A stretch of 64,000 nucleotides of DNA from positions 17,967 through 81,966 of the forward strand of contig CAIRSA010000003.1 in the NCBI GenBank assembly GCA_903881085.1, written 5' to 3'. The translations under genes and the position numbers were made by a program. The notes beneath the pieces are model-generated. The model was not told the origin of the DNA, made no database searches, and saw nothing but the letters and a program-made list of their open reading frames with translations. Below, in pieces: positions 25,509-33,879 of the stretch. Source of the stretch: an uncultured Acidobacteriia bacterium (GTDB taxonomy: Bacteria; Acidobacteriota; Terriglobia; Bryobacterales; Bryobacteraceae). Numbering within the stretch: the stretch's first letter is position 1; the number at the start of each line of letters is the position of its first letter.

Positions 25509-26864
25509 CTAGCCCCACAGGTCGTCTATCGGACCGTACGTATCGTTGGCGGAATCGGGCACGTATTCAAATCCTCTCCCAAACGGCGTATCGCGGCGCA
25601 GCGTGGTCCAATCGATTCCTAATGCGGAGTAAATGGTTGCTTCCGTGTCTTCCGGCCGCACCGGACGATCGCGCTTCCATTCCGGCTCGACAATCTGTGC
25701 GCCGCGGTCATCGGTCTTGCCAATGGCACGTCCGCCTTTGATGCCGCCGCCTGCGAACAGAATCGCCTGCTGCCCATAGTGGTCCCGCCCGCCATTACCG
25801 TTGAGGGGGCCAACAGTGCGGCCAAACTCGCCTTGCGACACAATAAAAGTCTGGTCCAGCAGCCCATCTGCTTTTAGATCCGCAAGCAGTGGACCAAGAC
25901 CCGAATCATACTGAGTGGCCATGGTGGTCAGTTGCGGATAGAGATTTGTGTGATGGTCCCAGCTGCCGAATGTGATCTGCACAAAGCGCGTCCCCATGTT
26001 CGCGCGCAACAGGTTCCGTGCGGTAAGGCAGGCATCGCCGAAGCGGCTGTTACCGTAGCGAACGCGCTCCGCCTGGTTCAATGCAAAGATCTGATCCACC
26101 TTGCTGTTGTACATGAGCGAGCGTGACCGGGTCTTCCACTCCTCCATCTCTGCCGGTCCGCTGCCAAGATCGGCGTAGCTGCCCGGCGCGCCTTCCGATG
26201 CAAGCAGCAGATCACTGCGCTGACCAAAACGCTGCGCGCCATCGCTGTGTGTGGTATTCGGAAGCGGCGAACCGGCAGTCACCAGAAACGGTGCGTGAGC
26301 TACGGGGAAGTAGCCGGCCCCTGCAGGCGGTGTCCCATTCAACGCCATGAATGCCGGTAGAATCGCATCTTTCGACGACAACTCCATCGATACCACGGAG
26401 CCGATATGCGGGCTGATTTTCGATGTCGGCGAAGCCGGGTTGCGCCCAATCTGAACCCAGTTCTGCATCAGTCCGTGGGCGCTGGCCCACGCCCGTGCTG
26501 AGCGCACAAGAACAATCGAATCCAGTTGGTTAGCAATCTTTGGCATCAGCCCTTGCGGGAACAAAACGCCATTGAACGACGTGGGATTAAACTGGGCCGC
26601 GGGGAAGGGATTGTCCGCCTTCAGATCAAATGTATCGGTATGGCTTGGCGCGCCGGCCATCATGATGAAGATGCAATTCTTCGCCTTGCTCTGCGTTGTA
26701 ACGCCGGCGTGTGCTATGCGCTCCATGGGGCGCGTGGGCAACAAAAAGTAGCCACCAACCATGCTGGCTGCGTGGCGGAAAAACATGCGCCGGCCCAGCC
26801 GCGGCTTGCTCCAAAAGGGCGCCCCTTTTGTATTGCTCCAATCGAATCCAAACCGGTCTTTCAT
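25509..26864 (-). CDS. DUF1501 protein (sulfatase-fold, exported)
   Basis: A 451-residue DUF1501 protein with an Arg-Arg leader (LGRRMFFRHAASMVGG) pointing to Tat export, the family core KNCIFIMMAGAPSHTDTFDL, and the C-terminal IVSQGEFGRTVGPLNGNGGRDHYG pattern that holds metal-ligand-like residues of an alkaline-phosphatase fold. GAGGGAC precedes ATG 26864. DUF1501 proteins almost always sit next to a DUF1549/DUF1553 protein, as here (26885-28753), and the two are presumed to act together in the periplasm. Their reaction is not established; a link to polysaccharide degradation is often inferred from context. Confidence 0.93.
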   Translation of the reverse strand: MKDRFGFDWSNTKGAPFWSKPRLGRRMFFRHAASMVGGYFLLPTRPMERIAHAGVTTQSKAKNCIFIMMAGAPSHTDTFDLKADNPFPAAQFNPTSFNGVLFPQGLMPKIANQLDSIVLVRSARAWASAHGLMQNWVQIGRNPASPTSKISPHIGSVVSMELSSKDAILPAFMALNGTPPAGAGYFPVAHAPFLVTAGSPLPNTTHSDGAQRFGQRSDLLLASEGAPGSYADLGSGPAEMEEWKTRSRSLMYNSKVDQIFALNQAERVRYGNSRFGDACLTARNLLRANMGTRFVQITFGSWDHHTNLYPQLTTMATQYDSGLGPLLADLKADGLLDQTFIVSQGEFGRTVGPLNGNGGRDHYGQQAILFAGGGIKGGRAIGKTDDRGAQIVEPEWKRDRPVRPEDTEATIYSALGIDWTTLRRDTPFGRGFEYVPDSANDTYGPIDDLWG

Positions 26865-26884
26865 GCGAGTCCCTCTTGTTCGAA

Positions 26885-28753
26885 CTAATAGCTAAACAGG
26901 AAATCCACTTTGTTCATGCACATCCACGCCAGGTCTTCCACCGCGTCGGTGCGGGATGCAGCTTTGCTCAAATACGACATCGCCGCACCTTTCTCGGCCT
27001 CCGACGGACGCCGCGAAAGAAAGGTGAGATAGATCTCCTCCACCAGATCCGCACCGGCAGTAATACTGGAAATCGATTGCAGCCTTGGCGATTTTGCGAG
27101 TTTGGTGCGGCTTACTAAAAATAAATCATTCATCAGGAACAACTGCTGTTGGATAGAACCATCCTGACCGCGCAGCTGCGTATCGCGATTGCCGCGCTGG
27201 AAGGTATTCATGAAGTTCATCGCGACCGCGTCATTCTTGGGTTCAATCGGCTCGGGCAATTGCATCGCCCACTGCGGACGGTTGCTCCAGCCTTGAATCG
27301 CATAGTCGCCGCCAACGCCGGTTGCCGTCGCAATCGCGTCATGCACCTCTTCACCTTCCATACGCCGCGCAAAGTGACGCGCGAAGAGCGTAACGTAATC
27401 CAGTTTCCAGGTGCCGCCGTAATGCGAATCCAGCTGATAGGCGGAGGACTGCACCAAGGTCCTCAGGAACGGGCGCAGACGAAATTCCCCGCGCGCTAGT
27501 TCGGCCGCCAGTTTCTCAAGCAGCGCCGGATGCGTGGCTTGGAAATCCGCAGCATCCGCTGGCGGATTTGCCGGGTCCAACCGCGCCGGATCCAGACTAT
27601 CCACCGGCTCCACCAGCCCTTGGTTGAACATTTGCTTCCATAACCGGTTCGCCAAATTCCGTGCGAACATCGGGTCCTTCACCATGTTTGCGGCAAACTC
27701 CGCGCGCCAGTCGTTGCCTGAAGGAACAGCGCCGGTCTCACGGTATGCCGGCGTCAAGGTACTGGTCGGGCCAAAGGCCACGCGATCGGGCCTGTTGCCA
27801 AAGTTCGTATTCAGATCGTATCCGCCGCCAGCCGCATTGGAAACCTCGAAGCTCCCATTGGGCTGCGACGCAGTGAACCGCATGCGTGAAAAGAAGGCAG
27901 CCATTGATTGCGCCTGCGTCCTCGATTGCGTGGTACCCCATCGGCTGGCCTGATCCAAATGACCGCGACCATTGTGGCACAGCAGACAGTCATAGTGGCC
28001 CATCCCAAGAAACGTGGTTGCCGTCTTTACCAGCATCATGTCGTAGGTGTCCTGATCCGGCCCCATCGCCGTGCTCGCTCCCATCGGGAAATTTGCCGCG
28101 CCGCTTGCGCTGTCGTAGTTGTTTCCCTTCGCCGCGATCACTTCCGTCGCAATCGTACTGAACGGTTTGTCGTTGGCTACAGCATCTTTCAGATAGGTGA
28201 AGAATGCGTTGCGCCCCTGAAAATTGCGATTGACCGCCGCCGCTGCCAGCGTCGAAGTGTTCTGCAAAAGATCGCCCAGCCACATCGTCCAGCGGTCGGT
28301 GAACTCCGCGGAGGCTAGCAAGCGATCCACCAATGCATCGCGCTTCGCGGCCGACGTGTCTGCGGCGAATGTCCGCACGTCGGCGGCACTTGGTATGCGT
28401 CCGGTCAAATCTAGATAGACCCGGCGTATAAACTCCTCATCGCCTGCCACCGGGGCGGAATCCACGCCTGCCGCCGCAAGCTTGCCGAAGATTTCCTCGT
28501 CAATAAAATTGCGCTTCGGAATGGAATCGGCAGCGGCAGGAACGGCTGCGGCATGCGACGCGCGCGCGTTCAACCCTACAGCGCGTTGATGCACGGCCTG
28601 CCGCGCACGCGATTCGCGGAGCAGGAATTCACTCGAATCGGCAGCAAACCGGCAGTCTGCACGCGAGATGGTTCTCGTTTCCGATTGAGCGATGAGCAGC
28701 GCTGGACAGGCGCAGATTAAGATCGCTATGCGACGTGTAGATGGAAGGCGCAA
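26885..28753 (-). CDS. DUF1549/DUF1553 protein, exported
   Basis: A 622-residue protein whose TTG start at 28753 is supported by AAAAGGGGG about 5 bases upstream. A signal peptide (IAILICACPALLIAQ) precedes a DUF1549 domain (FIRRVYLDLTGRIPSAADV, with a c-haem-like CLLCH in CLLCHNGRGHLD) and DUF1553 (NRLWKQMFNQGLVEPVDSLDP, FLRTLVQSSAYQLD, ending FLSRRPSEAEKGAA). It lacks an N-terminal PSCyt1 cytochrome domain. It is first in the operon with DUF1501 and a sulfatase, divergent from the prolyl oligopeptidase gene. The biochemical role is unproven; exported, probably redox-linked, and functionally tied to its DUF1501 partner. Confidence 0.92.
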   Translation of the reverse strand: MRLPSTRRIAILICACPALLIAQSETRTISRADCRFAADSSEFLLRESRARQAVHQRAVGLNARASHAAAVPAAADSIPKRNFIDEEIFGKLAAAGVDSAPVAGDEEFIRRVYLDLTGRIPSAADVRTFAADTSAAKRDALVDRLLASAEFTDRWTMWLGDLLQNTSTLAAAAVNRNFQGRNAFFTYLKDAVANDKPFSTIATEVIAAKGNNYDSASGAANFPMGASTAMGPDQDTYDMMLVKTATTFLGMGHYDCLLCHNGRGHLDQASRWGTTQSRTQAQSMAAFFSRMRFTASQPNGSFEVSNAAGGGYDLNTNFGNRPDRVAFGPTSTLTPAYRETGAVPSGNDWRAEFAANMVKDPMFARNLANRLWKQMFNQGLVEPVDSLDPARLDPANPPADAADFQATHPALLEKLAAELARGEFRLRPFLRTLVQSSAYQLDSHYGGTWKLDYVTLFARHFARRMEGEEVHDAIATATGVGGDYAIQGWSNRPQWAMQLPEPIEPKNDAVAMNFMNTFQRGNRDTQLRGQDGSIQQQLFLMNDLFLVSRTKLAKSPRLQSISSITAGADLVEEIYLTFLSRRPSEAEKGAAMSYLSKAASRTDAVEDLAWMCMNKVDFLFSY

Positions 28754-28936
28754 ACGAACCCCCTTTTGATGACTACTTGAAACCCATTTTGTCGCGGAAG
28801 TTCAGTTAAAGTTGTTAATTCGAAGTTAACTACAGCGCCCGTGCTGATAAAACAGCAACCAGGAAGGGAAGGGAATGCTGCGCCAATTCGCGGCATTTGT
28901 GTCAAGATGGATTCATTGTCAAAGGGAGCTGCCTCA

Positions 28937-31048
28937 ATGACCGCAATAACGCTTGGCCTAATTATGTCCATTCCAATTGCCTTCGGGCAGAACCTTGAAT
29001 ACCCCAAAACACGTAAGATCGACCACGTCGACAACTATCACGGCACTCCAATCGCCGACCCCTATCGCTGGCTTGAAGACGATAACTCCGCGGAAACCGC
29101 GGCCTGGGTGGAAGCAGAAAACAAGGTGACATTCGGCTATCTCGAGCGCATCCCCTATCGCGCCCAGGTGAAAGCCCGCTTAGAGAGGTTGTTCGATTAC
29201 CCCAAGTATTCCGCACCTTCGCAGCGCGGCGACTATTACTTCTACTCCAAAAACGACGGGCTTCAGAACCAAGCCGTCATCTACATGCAAAAGGGGGTGG
29301 ACGGCAAACCCGAAGTGCTGCTCGATCCCAACAAGCTATCGGCCGATGGCACGTCGCGGCTCGGCGCCATGTCCTTTTCAAAGGATGCAAAACTCATGGC
29401 CTATGGAGTTTCCAGCGGCGGTTCTGACTGGCAGGTCTTCCATGTGATGGATGTGGCGAGCAAAAAACTGCTAACAGACGAACTGCGCTGGATCAAGGCC
29501 TCAGGCATCTCGTGGGCAGGCGACGGATTCTTCTACAGCCGTTATCCCGCTCCGGCCGATAGCCACGCACTTTCCGCCAAGAATGAGTTCCACTCGGTTT
29601 ACTTTCATCGCATCGGCACACCTCAGTCGCAAGACCAGCTGATATACTCCGACAAAGCGAATCCTCTGCGATTCCACCACGTCTCCACAACGGAAGACGA
29701 GCGCTTCGCCATTTTGTACATCTCCGATCGCAGCAAGGGCCTCGACGGCAATTCGCTCTACTGCCGCGATCTAACCAAGCCAGGCGACACGTTTCACCCC
29801 ATCGTCTCCGAGATTACCAACGACAGTTATTCCGTTATTCAAAACATCGGCACGTCATTCCTGGTAGAAACCAACAACCACGCCCCCAACTCCCGCCTCG
29901 CCCGCTTCGATCCGGCCAACAAACAAAATCCCTGGAAAGATGTCATTCCGGAAAAGCCCGAACCGATCGAAGGCCTGAGAACCGCCGGCGGCAAACTCAT
30001 CGTCACGTACATGAAGGATGTTGCAACACATGCCTACGTGTACTCGCTCGATGGAAAGCTGGAAAAAGAGATTAGCCTGCCCGGTCTTGGCACCGCCTCA
30101 GGCTTCGGCGCGCGAAAAGAGGCGACTGAGGTGTTCTACGATTTCACATCGCTCAATGTGCCCGAAACCATCTTCCGCTACAATCTGGCCACCGGCAAAT
30201 CCACCATCTTCCGCACTCCCGATGTCCCCGGATTCAACGCCGATCTCTATGAATCGAAGCAGGTCTTCTACAAGAGCAAAGACGGAACGCGCGTCCCTAT
30301 GTTCCTCGTGTACAAGAAAGGGCTGAAGTTGGATGGAAAGAATCCAACGCTGCTTTATGCCTACGGCGGGTTCAACATCAACATCAATCCGGAGTTCGTT
30401 CCAACGCGCCTGGCATTGCTCGAGCAGGGCTTCGTCTATGCTTCTGCCAACATTCGCGGCGGCGCCGAATATGGCGAAAAGTGGCACAAGGGCGGCATCA
30501 AAGACAAAAAGCAAAACGTCTTCGACGACTTCATCGCCGCCGCGGAATACCTGATCGCGGAAAAATACACCTCCCCTGAGCATCTGGCAATCCAAGGCGG
30601 ATCGAACGGCGGTCTATTGGTCGGGGCAGTGATCAATCAGCGGCCGGAGTTGTTTCGCGCCGCCATTCCGCAAGTCGGAGTGATGGACATGCTGCGCTTC
30701 CACAAGTTCACCATCGGTTGGAATTGGGCCGCCGACTATGGTTCCAGCGACGTCGCAGCGGAGTTCCCCGCCCTGCGCGCCTACTCTCCGCTGCACAACA
30801 TTCGGCAGGGCGGCAAGTATCCCGCAACACTCATCACAACGGCCGACCACGATGATCGCGTTGTACCCGCTCATTCGTTTAAGTACGCTGCCACCCTGCA
30901 GGATAAGGCGAGCCCCGGGAACCCGGCCTTGATCCGCATCGGAGTCAAGTCGGGCCACGGGGCCAGCAGTACATCGAAAAAACTGGAGGAAATTGCCGAT
31001 ATCTACTCGTTCCTCTTTTTCAATCTGGGCGTCACGCCCAAGTATTGA
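28937..31048 (+). CDS. Prolyl oligopeptidase (S9A), exported
   Basis: A 703-residue serine peptidase. ATG 28937 is chosen because AAAGGGAG lies 8 bases upstream and the signal peptide (TAITLGLIMSIPIAFGQ) starts there; in-frame ATGs upstream lack this. An N-terminal seven-bladed propeller (about 70-420, entry motif DPYRWLEDDNS) is followed by an alpha/beta-hydrolase domain with GGSNGGLL (Ser556), an Asp in the TADHDDRVVP loop, and His674 (KSGHGA). It cuts short peptides after proline. It is exported here, suggesting periplasmic peptide use. Its stop is directly followed by the stop of the convergent NTF2-like gene with no spacer. Confidence 0.95.
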   Translation: MTAITLGLIMSIPIAFGQNLEYPKTRKIDHVDNYHGTPIADPYRWLEDDNSAETAAWVEAENKVTFGYLERIPYRAQVKARLERLFDYPKYSAPSQRGDYYFYSKNDGLQNQAVIYMQKGVDGKPEVLLDPNKLSADGTSRLGAMSFSKDAKLMAYGVSSGGSDWQVFHVMDVASKKLLTDELRWIKASGISWAGDGFFYSRYPAPADSHALSAKNEFHSVYFHRIGTPQSQDQLIYSDKANPLRFHHVSTTEDERFAILYISDRSKGLDGNSLYCRDLTKPGDTFHPIVSEITNDSYSVIQNIGTSFLVETNNHAPNSRLARFDPANKQNPWKDVIPEKPEPIEGLRTAGGKLIVTYMKDVATHAYVYSLDGKLEKEISLPGLGTASGFGARKEATEVFYDFTSLNVPETIFRYNLATGKSTIFRTPDVPGFNADLYESKQVFYKSKDGTRVPMFLVYKKGLKLDGKNPTLLYAYGGFNININPEFVPTRLALLEQGFVYASANIRGGAEYGEKWHKGGIKDKKQNVFDDFIAAAEYLIAEKYTSPEHLAIQGGSNGGLLVGAVINQRPELFRAAIPQVGVMDMLRFHKFTIGWNWAADYGSSDVAAEFPALRAYSPLHNIRQGGKYPATLITTADHDDRVVPAHSFKYAATLQDKASPGNPALIRIGVKSGHGASSTSKKLEEIADIYSFLFFNLGVTPKY

Positions 31049-31411
31049 TTAACCCTTGGAATAGTAGAAGCGCTCGTTAGCAACCAGGCCGTCTTTCCAG
31101 CGGCGCACGGCGACCTGCGCCAGCACTACGTGGAAGCCGCCCTTGAACGTAACATCCATCTCCCATTCTGAGAAGCTGACGTCGCCAGAGACCGCGGCCG
31201 AGAGGATCTTTGCACCATGAAACTGCTCGATGGATGCGACGAACTCCTCCTCTCGCTTGCGATTGAATGCCTTGCCTTCAAACACCGGCAGACTGTTTTC
31301 CTGCATCACGACATCCTCCGCATAGAAGCGGTCAAACGCCCCTAGAATGTCTCCCTGCAAAATCTGCGCATTGAGTTGCGCGTCAAGTTCAGCAATGTTG
31401 TTCGTACTCAT
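31049..31411 (-). CDS. SnoaL/NTF2-like small protein of the MarR operon
   Basis: A 120-residue cone-shaped alpha+beta protein. The N-terminal helix-helix (LNAQILQGDILGAFDRFYAEDVVMQE) and the strand set ending AVRRWKDGLVANERFYYSKG are typical of SnoaL-like/NTF2 proteins, which bind small hydrophobic molecules or act as isomerases and cyclases. No catalytic pair can be picked with confidence. It lies 19 bases after the yceI gene on the same strand and is probably co-transcribed and under the same MarR operator. Cytoplasmic (no signal peptide). Confidence 0.85.
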   Translation of the reverse strand: MSTNNIAELDAQLNAQILQGDILGAFDRFYAEDVVMQENSLPVFEGKAFNRKREEEFVASIEQFHGAKILSAAVSGDVSFSEWEMDVTFKGGFHVVLAQVAVRRWKDGLVANERFYYSKG

Positions 31412-31430
31412 AATCGTTTCTCCTGCCCTC

Positions 31431-32018
31431 TTATTTGGCTTTCCGTGTCATTTCAATATCGAGCGTAATCGTAACTTCGTCTCCAACCACCACTCCGCCT
31501 GTTTCCAGAGCGGCGTTCCAGTTCAGTCCCCAATCCTTGCGATTCACTTTGGTTGAGGCGGTGGTGCCGGCGCGCAGCATGCCGTAGGGGTCTTTGATCT
31601 CAGGCGATAGTGGCTCCACCGTGAGAACCACTTCCCGAGTCACGCCGTGCATGGCAAGGTCGCCCTTCACCAGAATCTTCCCGTTCGTCGCAGCGACGGA
31701 CTTCGAGCGGAATTCCAGCGTTGGATACTTGGCGACATCGAAGAAGTCAGGCGATTTCAGGTGCGCGTCGCGCTTCGGTTCGCGCGTACTGATCGTAGTT
31801 GCATCGACAACCGCATCGATTTTCGAGGCGGCCAGATTCTTCGCATCGTAAACGATGGTCCCGGTCACTTTATTGAACTCACCCTTTACATTGGAGATCA
31901 TCATGTGCCGTACTGAAAACTGGGCGGCAGAATGCGCCGTATCGATCTCGTAAGTATGTTGCGCGAAGGTCGCGCCGGATGTGGCAAGCAGCAATGCCGC
32001 CAGTGGAATCGTTTTCAT
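31431..32018 (-). CDS. YceI family periplasmic lipid-binding protein
   Basis: A 195-residue lipocalin-like protein: signal peptide (IPLAALLLATSGATFAQ), then YEIDTAHSAAQFSVRHM, NVKGEFNKVTGTI, the conserved RDAHLKSPDFFDVAKYPTLE stretch and the closing VGDEVTITLDIEMTR. YceI proteins hold isoprenoid or amphiphilic lipids in an extended beta-barrel. A TGTTGAAACA palindrome lies 27 bases upstream of its start, matching the one between the marR and MFS genes, so MarR repression is likely. It is followed by the NTF2-like gene. Confidence 0.95.
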   Translation of the reverse strand: MKTIPLAALLLATSGATFAQHTYEIDTAHSAAQFSVRHMMISNVKGEFNKVTGTIVYDAKNLAASKIDAVVDATTISTREPKRDAHLKSPDFFDVAKYPTLEFRSKSVAATNGKILVKGDLAMHGVTREVVLTVEPLSPEIKDPYGMLRAGTTASTKVNRKDWGLNWNAALETGGVVVGDEVTITLDIEMTRKAK

Positions 32019-32044
32019 TGTCTTCTCCTTGTTATCACACTATA

Positions 32045-32054
32045 TGTTGAAACA
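32045..32054. promoter_or_regulatory. Putative MarR operator before yceI
   Basis: TGTTGAAACA is an inverted repeat (TGTT/AACA around a 2-base GA centre). Its complement shares GTGTTTCAACA with the palindrome at 32581-32592. It lies 26 bases before the yceI ATG, between marR and yceI, a position suited to repression. Confidence 0.6.
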
Positions 32055-32075
32055 CGCATAAGGGCTAAAAAAACG

Positions 32076-32543
32076 CTACTCACCCTCTCCATAAAGCCCT
32101 TCGCAGATGCGTGAAAGTTCACGGCAATCTCTGCGGCTGACACGTTCCGCGAAGTGATCGCCCATCGCCTTCATGCCGGGCTCCATCTTCTCAAGCAACT
32201 CCAGTCCCGCCGGCGATATCTTTGTAATCGACAGGCGGCGGTCATCCTCTGAGCGGTCCCGCAATGCCAGCCCTTGCGCTTCCAACCGATCAACTAAACG
32301 CGTTACATCTGGTGCCTTTTCCAGCATCCGCCGCATGATCTCGCAGCGCGGATGACCATCCGGGTGAACGCCTTTTAGAATGCGCAGTACATTAAACTGC
32401 GCCCGGGAAATACCAAATTCGGCACACACTGCATCCGCCTTCTGGGCCATATAGTCCGCGGCGATCCACAGATTGAACATCGCCTCGACCGACGGGCTGT
32501 CGAAATGTTGCTGATGAATCCGTTGCTTGAGTGCCTCACCCAT
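32076..32543 (-). CDS. MarR family transcriptional regulator
   Basis: A 155-residue winged-helix regulator. Helices FNLWIAADYMAQKADAVCAEF and GISRAQFNVLRILKG, a recognition helix in RRMLEKAPDVTRLVDRLEAQG, and the wing signature LRDRSEDDRRLSITKISPAG are all standard for MarR. Members typically repress adjacent exporters and release DNA on binding phenolics or on cysteine oxidation (two candidate cysteines, near residues 40 and 67). It is divergent from an MFS exporter and upstream of yceI and the NTF2-like gene on its own strand. Palindromic sites flank it on both sides, so it probably controls itself, the exporter and yceI. Confidence 0.95.
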   Translation of the reverse strand: MGEALKQRIHQQHFDSPSVEAMFNLWIAADYMAQKADAVCAEFGISRAQFNVLRILKGVHPDGHPRCEIMRRMLEKAPDVTRLVDRLEAQGLALRDRSEDDRRLSITKISPAGLELLEKMEPGMKAMGDHFAERVSRRDCRELSRICEGLYGEGE

Positions 32544-32580
32544 TTTTCTATCCTGGAATCATCATACACCTTCTTTTTCT

Positions 32581-32592
32581 GTGTTTCAACAC
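32581..32592. promoter_or_regulatory. Putative MarR operator between marR and the MFS gene
   Basis: GTGTTTCAACAC is a perfect 5-bp inverted repeat (GTGTT/AACAC) around TC. It sits 38 bases before marR and 21 bases before the preferred start of the MFS gene, so one dimer could repress both. Eleven bases are identical to the site before yceI. Confidence 0.65.
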
Positions 32593-32612
32593 CATTCTTC
32601 GAGAAAAGCGAA

Positions 32613-33878
32613 ATGGGCCCGTCACGTTCGGCTATCATGAAGAAACTGAGGCTCTCCATGTCAGGCGAAAACCCAGCACAGCTCACTATCATGGAAGTGT
32701 TGCGCATACCCTCCGTGCGGAACGTATGGATCGCGCAATGCATCAGCCTGTTCGGAGATTTTCTCGCCATCTTCGCTGTCTACAACATCGTTTCGTTCCG
32801 TATGCATGGAACACCGTGGCAGGTGAGCGGCATCATGATCGCATTCATGCTCCCACTGGCCATTGTCGGGCCGCTCGCGGGTGTATTTGTCGACCACTGG
32901 GACATGAAGCGCACCATGATCGCCAGCGACCTGATCCGCGCCGTGCTCGCGCTCGGCCTCGTCTTCACGCAGAACATCTACCAGATCTACGCCATCTTTT
33001 TCTTAATGAGTTCGGTTTCCAGTTTCTTTGTGCCGGCACAATCGATCATGCTGCGAACGGTCACGCCGGCAACTGGCTTGTTGAGTGCGAACGCTCTAAT
33101 GCAAAGCGCGATGCAAGGCGTGCGAATACTGAGCCCGGCTGCGGCCGCGGCCCTGGTCAGCGCGGTTGGACCCGAATCATGCTTCTATCTCGACAGCATC
33201 AGCTTTCTTGGCTCGGCAGCATTCCTGATATCGATTTCTGCTTCCCGCGAGGCGACGCAGCATACCGTCAGCAGCCTCCGCTCGGCGATCTCGGCAATGA
33301 CAGTCGGCGTGCGATATATCTTTAGCCACACATCCACATCGTTCGTCATGGTTGCCGTTACCTGCGGCATGTTCGCAATGGGCTGCTATTCGGCGCTGCT
33401 GGCGATCTATGTGCGCGATGACCTCGCCTCGGGTCCGGCTCTGTTCGGCACGCTTGGATCGCTGATCGGCGTTGGCGTCATCGCCGGAATTCCCATCATG
33501 TCGAAGTTCGCCAAACAGATCCCGCGAAAGTCACTGGTCGTGATGGGGTTGGCAGGCATCGGAATTTCCATTTTGTTTTTGACTGCGGTCCACACCATCT
33601 GGGCAAGCATTGCGGGGTCGCTGGGCATCGGAATCTCCGCCGCCTTTATCTTTGTTCCAACACAGGTGTTACTCCAGGAGGCAACGCCCCGGGAAATGCT
33701 AGGCCGTGTCTCCAGTAGCATGATGGCGGTGATGACGCTGTCGCAAACGGTCTCGTTGGTGTTTGCCGGCAGCATAGCCACAGCGATCGGGCTGCGAAAT
33801 CTCTTCTATCTCAGCGGGCTGTTACTGTTGGTGATAGCGGCCATGGGTGCGAAAGCTTTGCGCAAATCGCAGGCCTAA
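32613..33878 (+). CDS. MFS exporter (MFS_3/EntS-like)
   Basis: A ~421-residue polytopic inner-membrane protein with about 12 hydrophobic segments. The first is VWIAQCISLFGDFLAIFAVY, and the loop GVFVDHWDMKRTMIASDLIRA after segment 2 is the family's motif-A equivalent (Gly-x-x-x-Asp...Lys-Arg). QSIMLRTVTPATGLLSANALMQ between segments 4 and 5 is typical of the MFS_3 efflux branch (EntS, macrolide exporters). It probably uses proton motive force to expel a small molecule recognised by the adjacent MarR repressor. Start 32613 has a weak GAGAAA; ATG 32637 is an alternative. It ends one base from the convergent oxidoreductase gene. Confidence 0.9.
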   Translation: MGPSRSAIMKKLRLSMSGENPAQLTIMEVLRIPSVRNVWIAQCISLFGDFLAIFAVYNIVSFRMHGTPWQVSGIMIAFMLPLAIVGPLAGVFVDHWDMKRTMIASDLIRAVLALGLVFTQNIYQIYAIFFLMSSVSSFFVPAQSIMLRTVTPATGLLSANALMQSAMQGVRILSPAAAAALVSAVGPESCFYLDSISFLGSAAFLISISASREATQHTVSSLRSAISAMTVGVRYIFSHTSTSFVMVAVTCGMFAMGCYSALLAIYVRDDLASGPALFGTLGSLIGVGVIAGIPIMSKFAKQIPRKSLVVMGLAGIGISILFLTAVHTIWASIAGSLGIGISAAFIFVPTQVLLQEATPREMLGRVSSSMMAVMTLSQTVSLVFAGSIATAIGLRNLFYLSGLLLLVIAAMGAKALRKSQA

Positions 33879-33879
33879 A

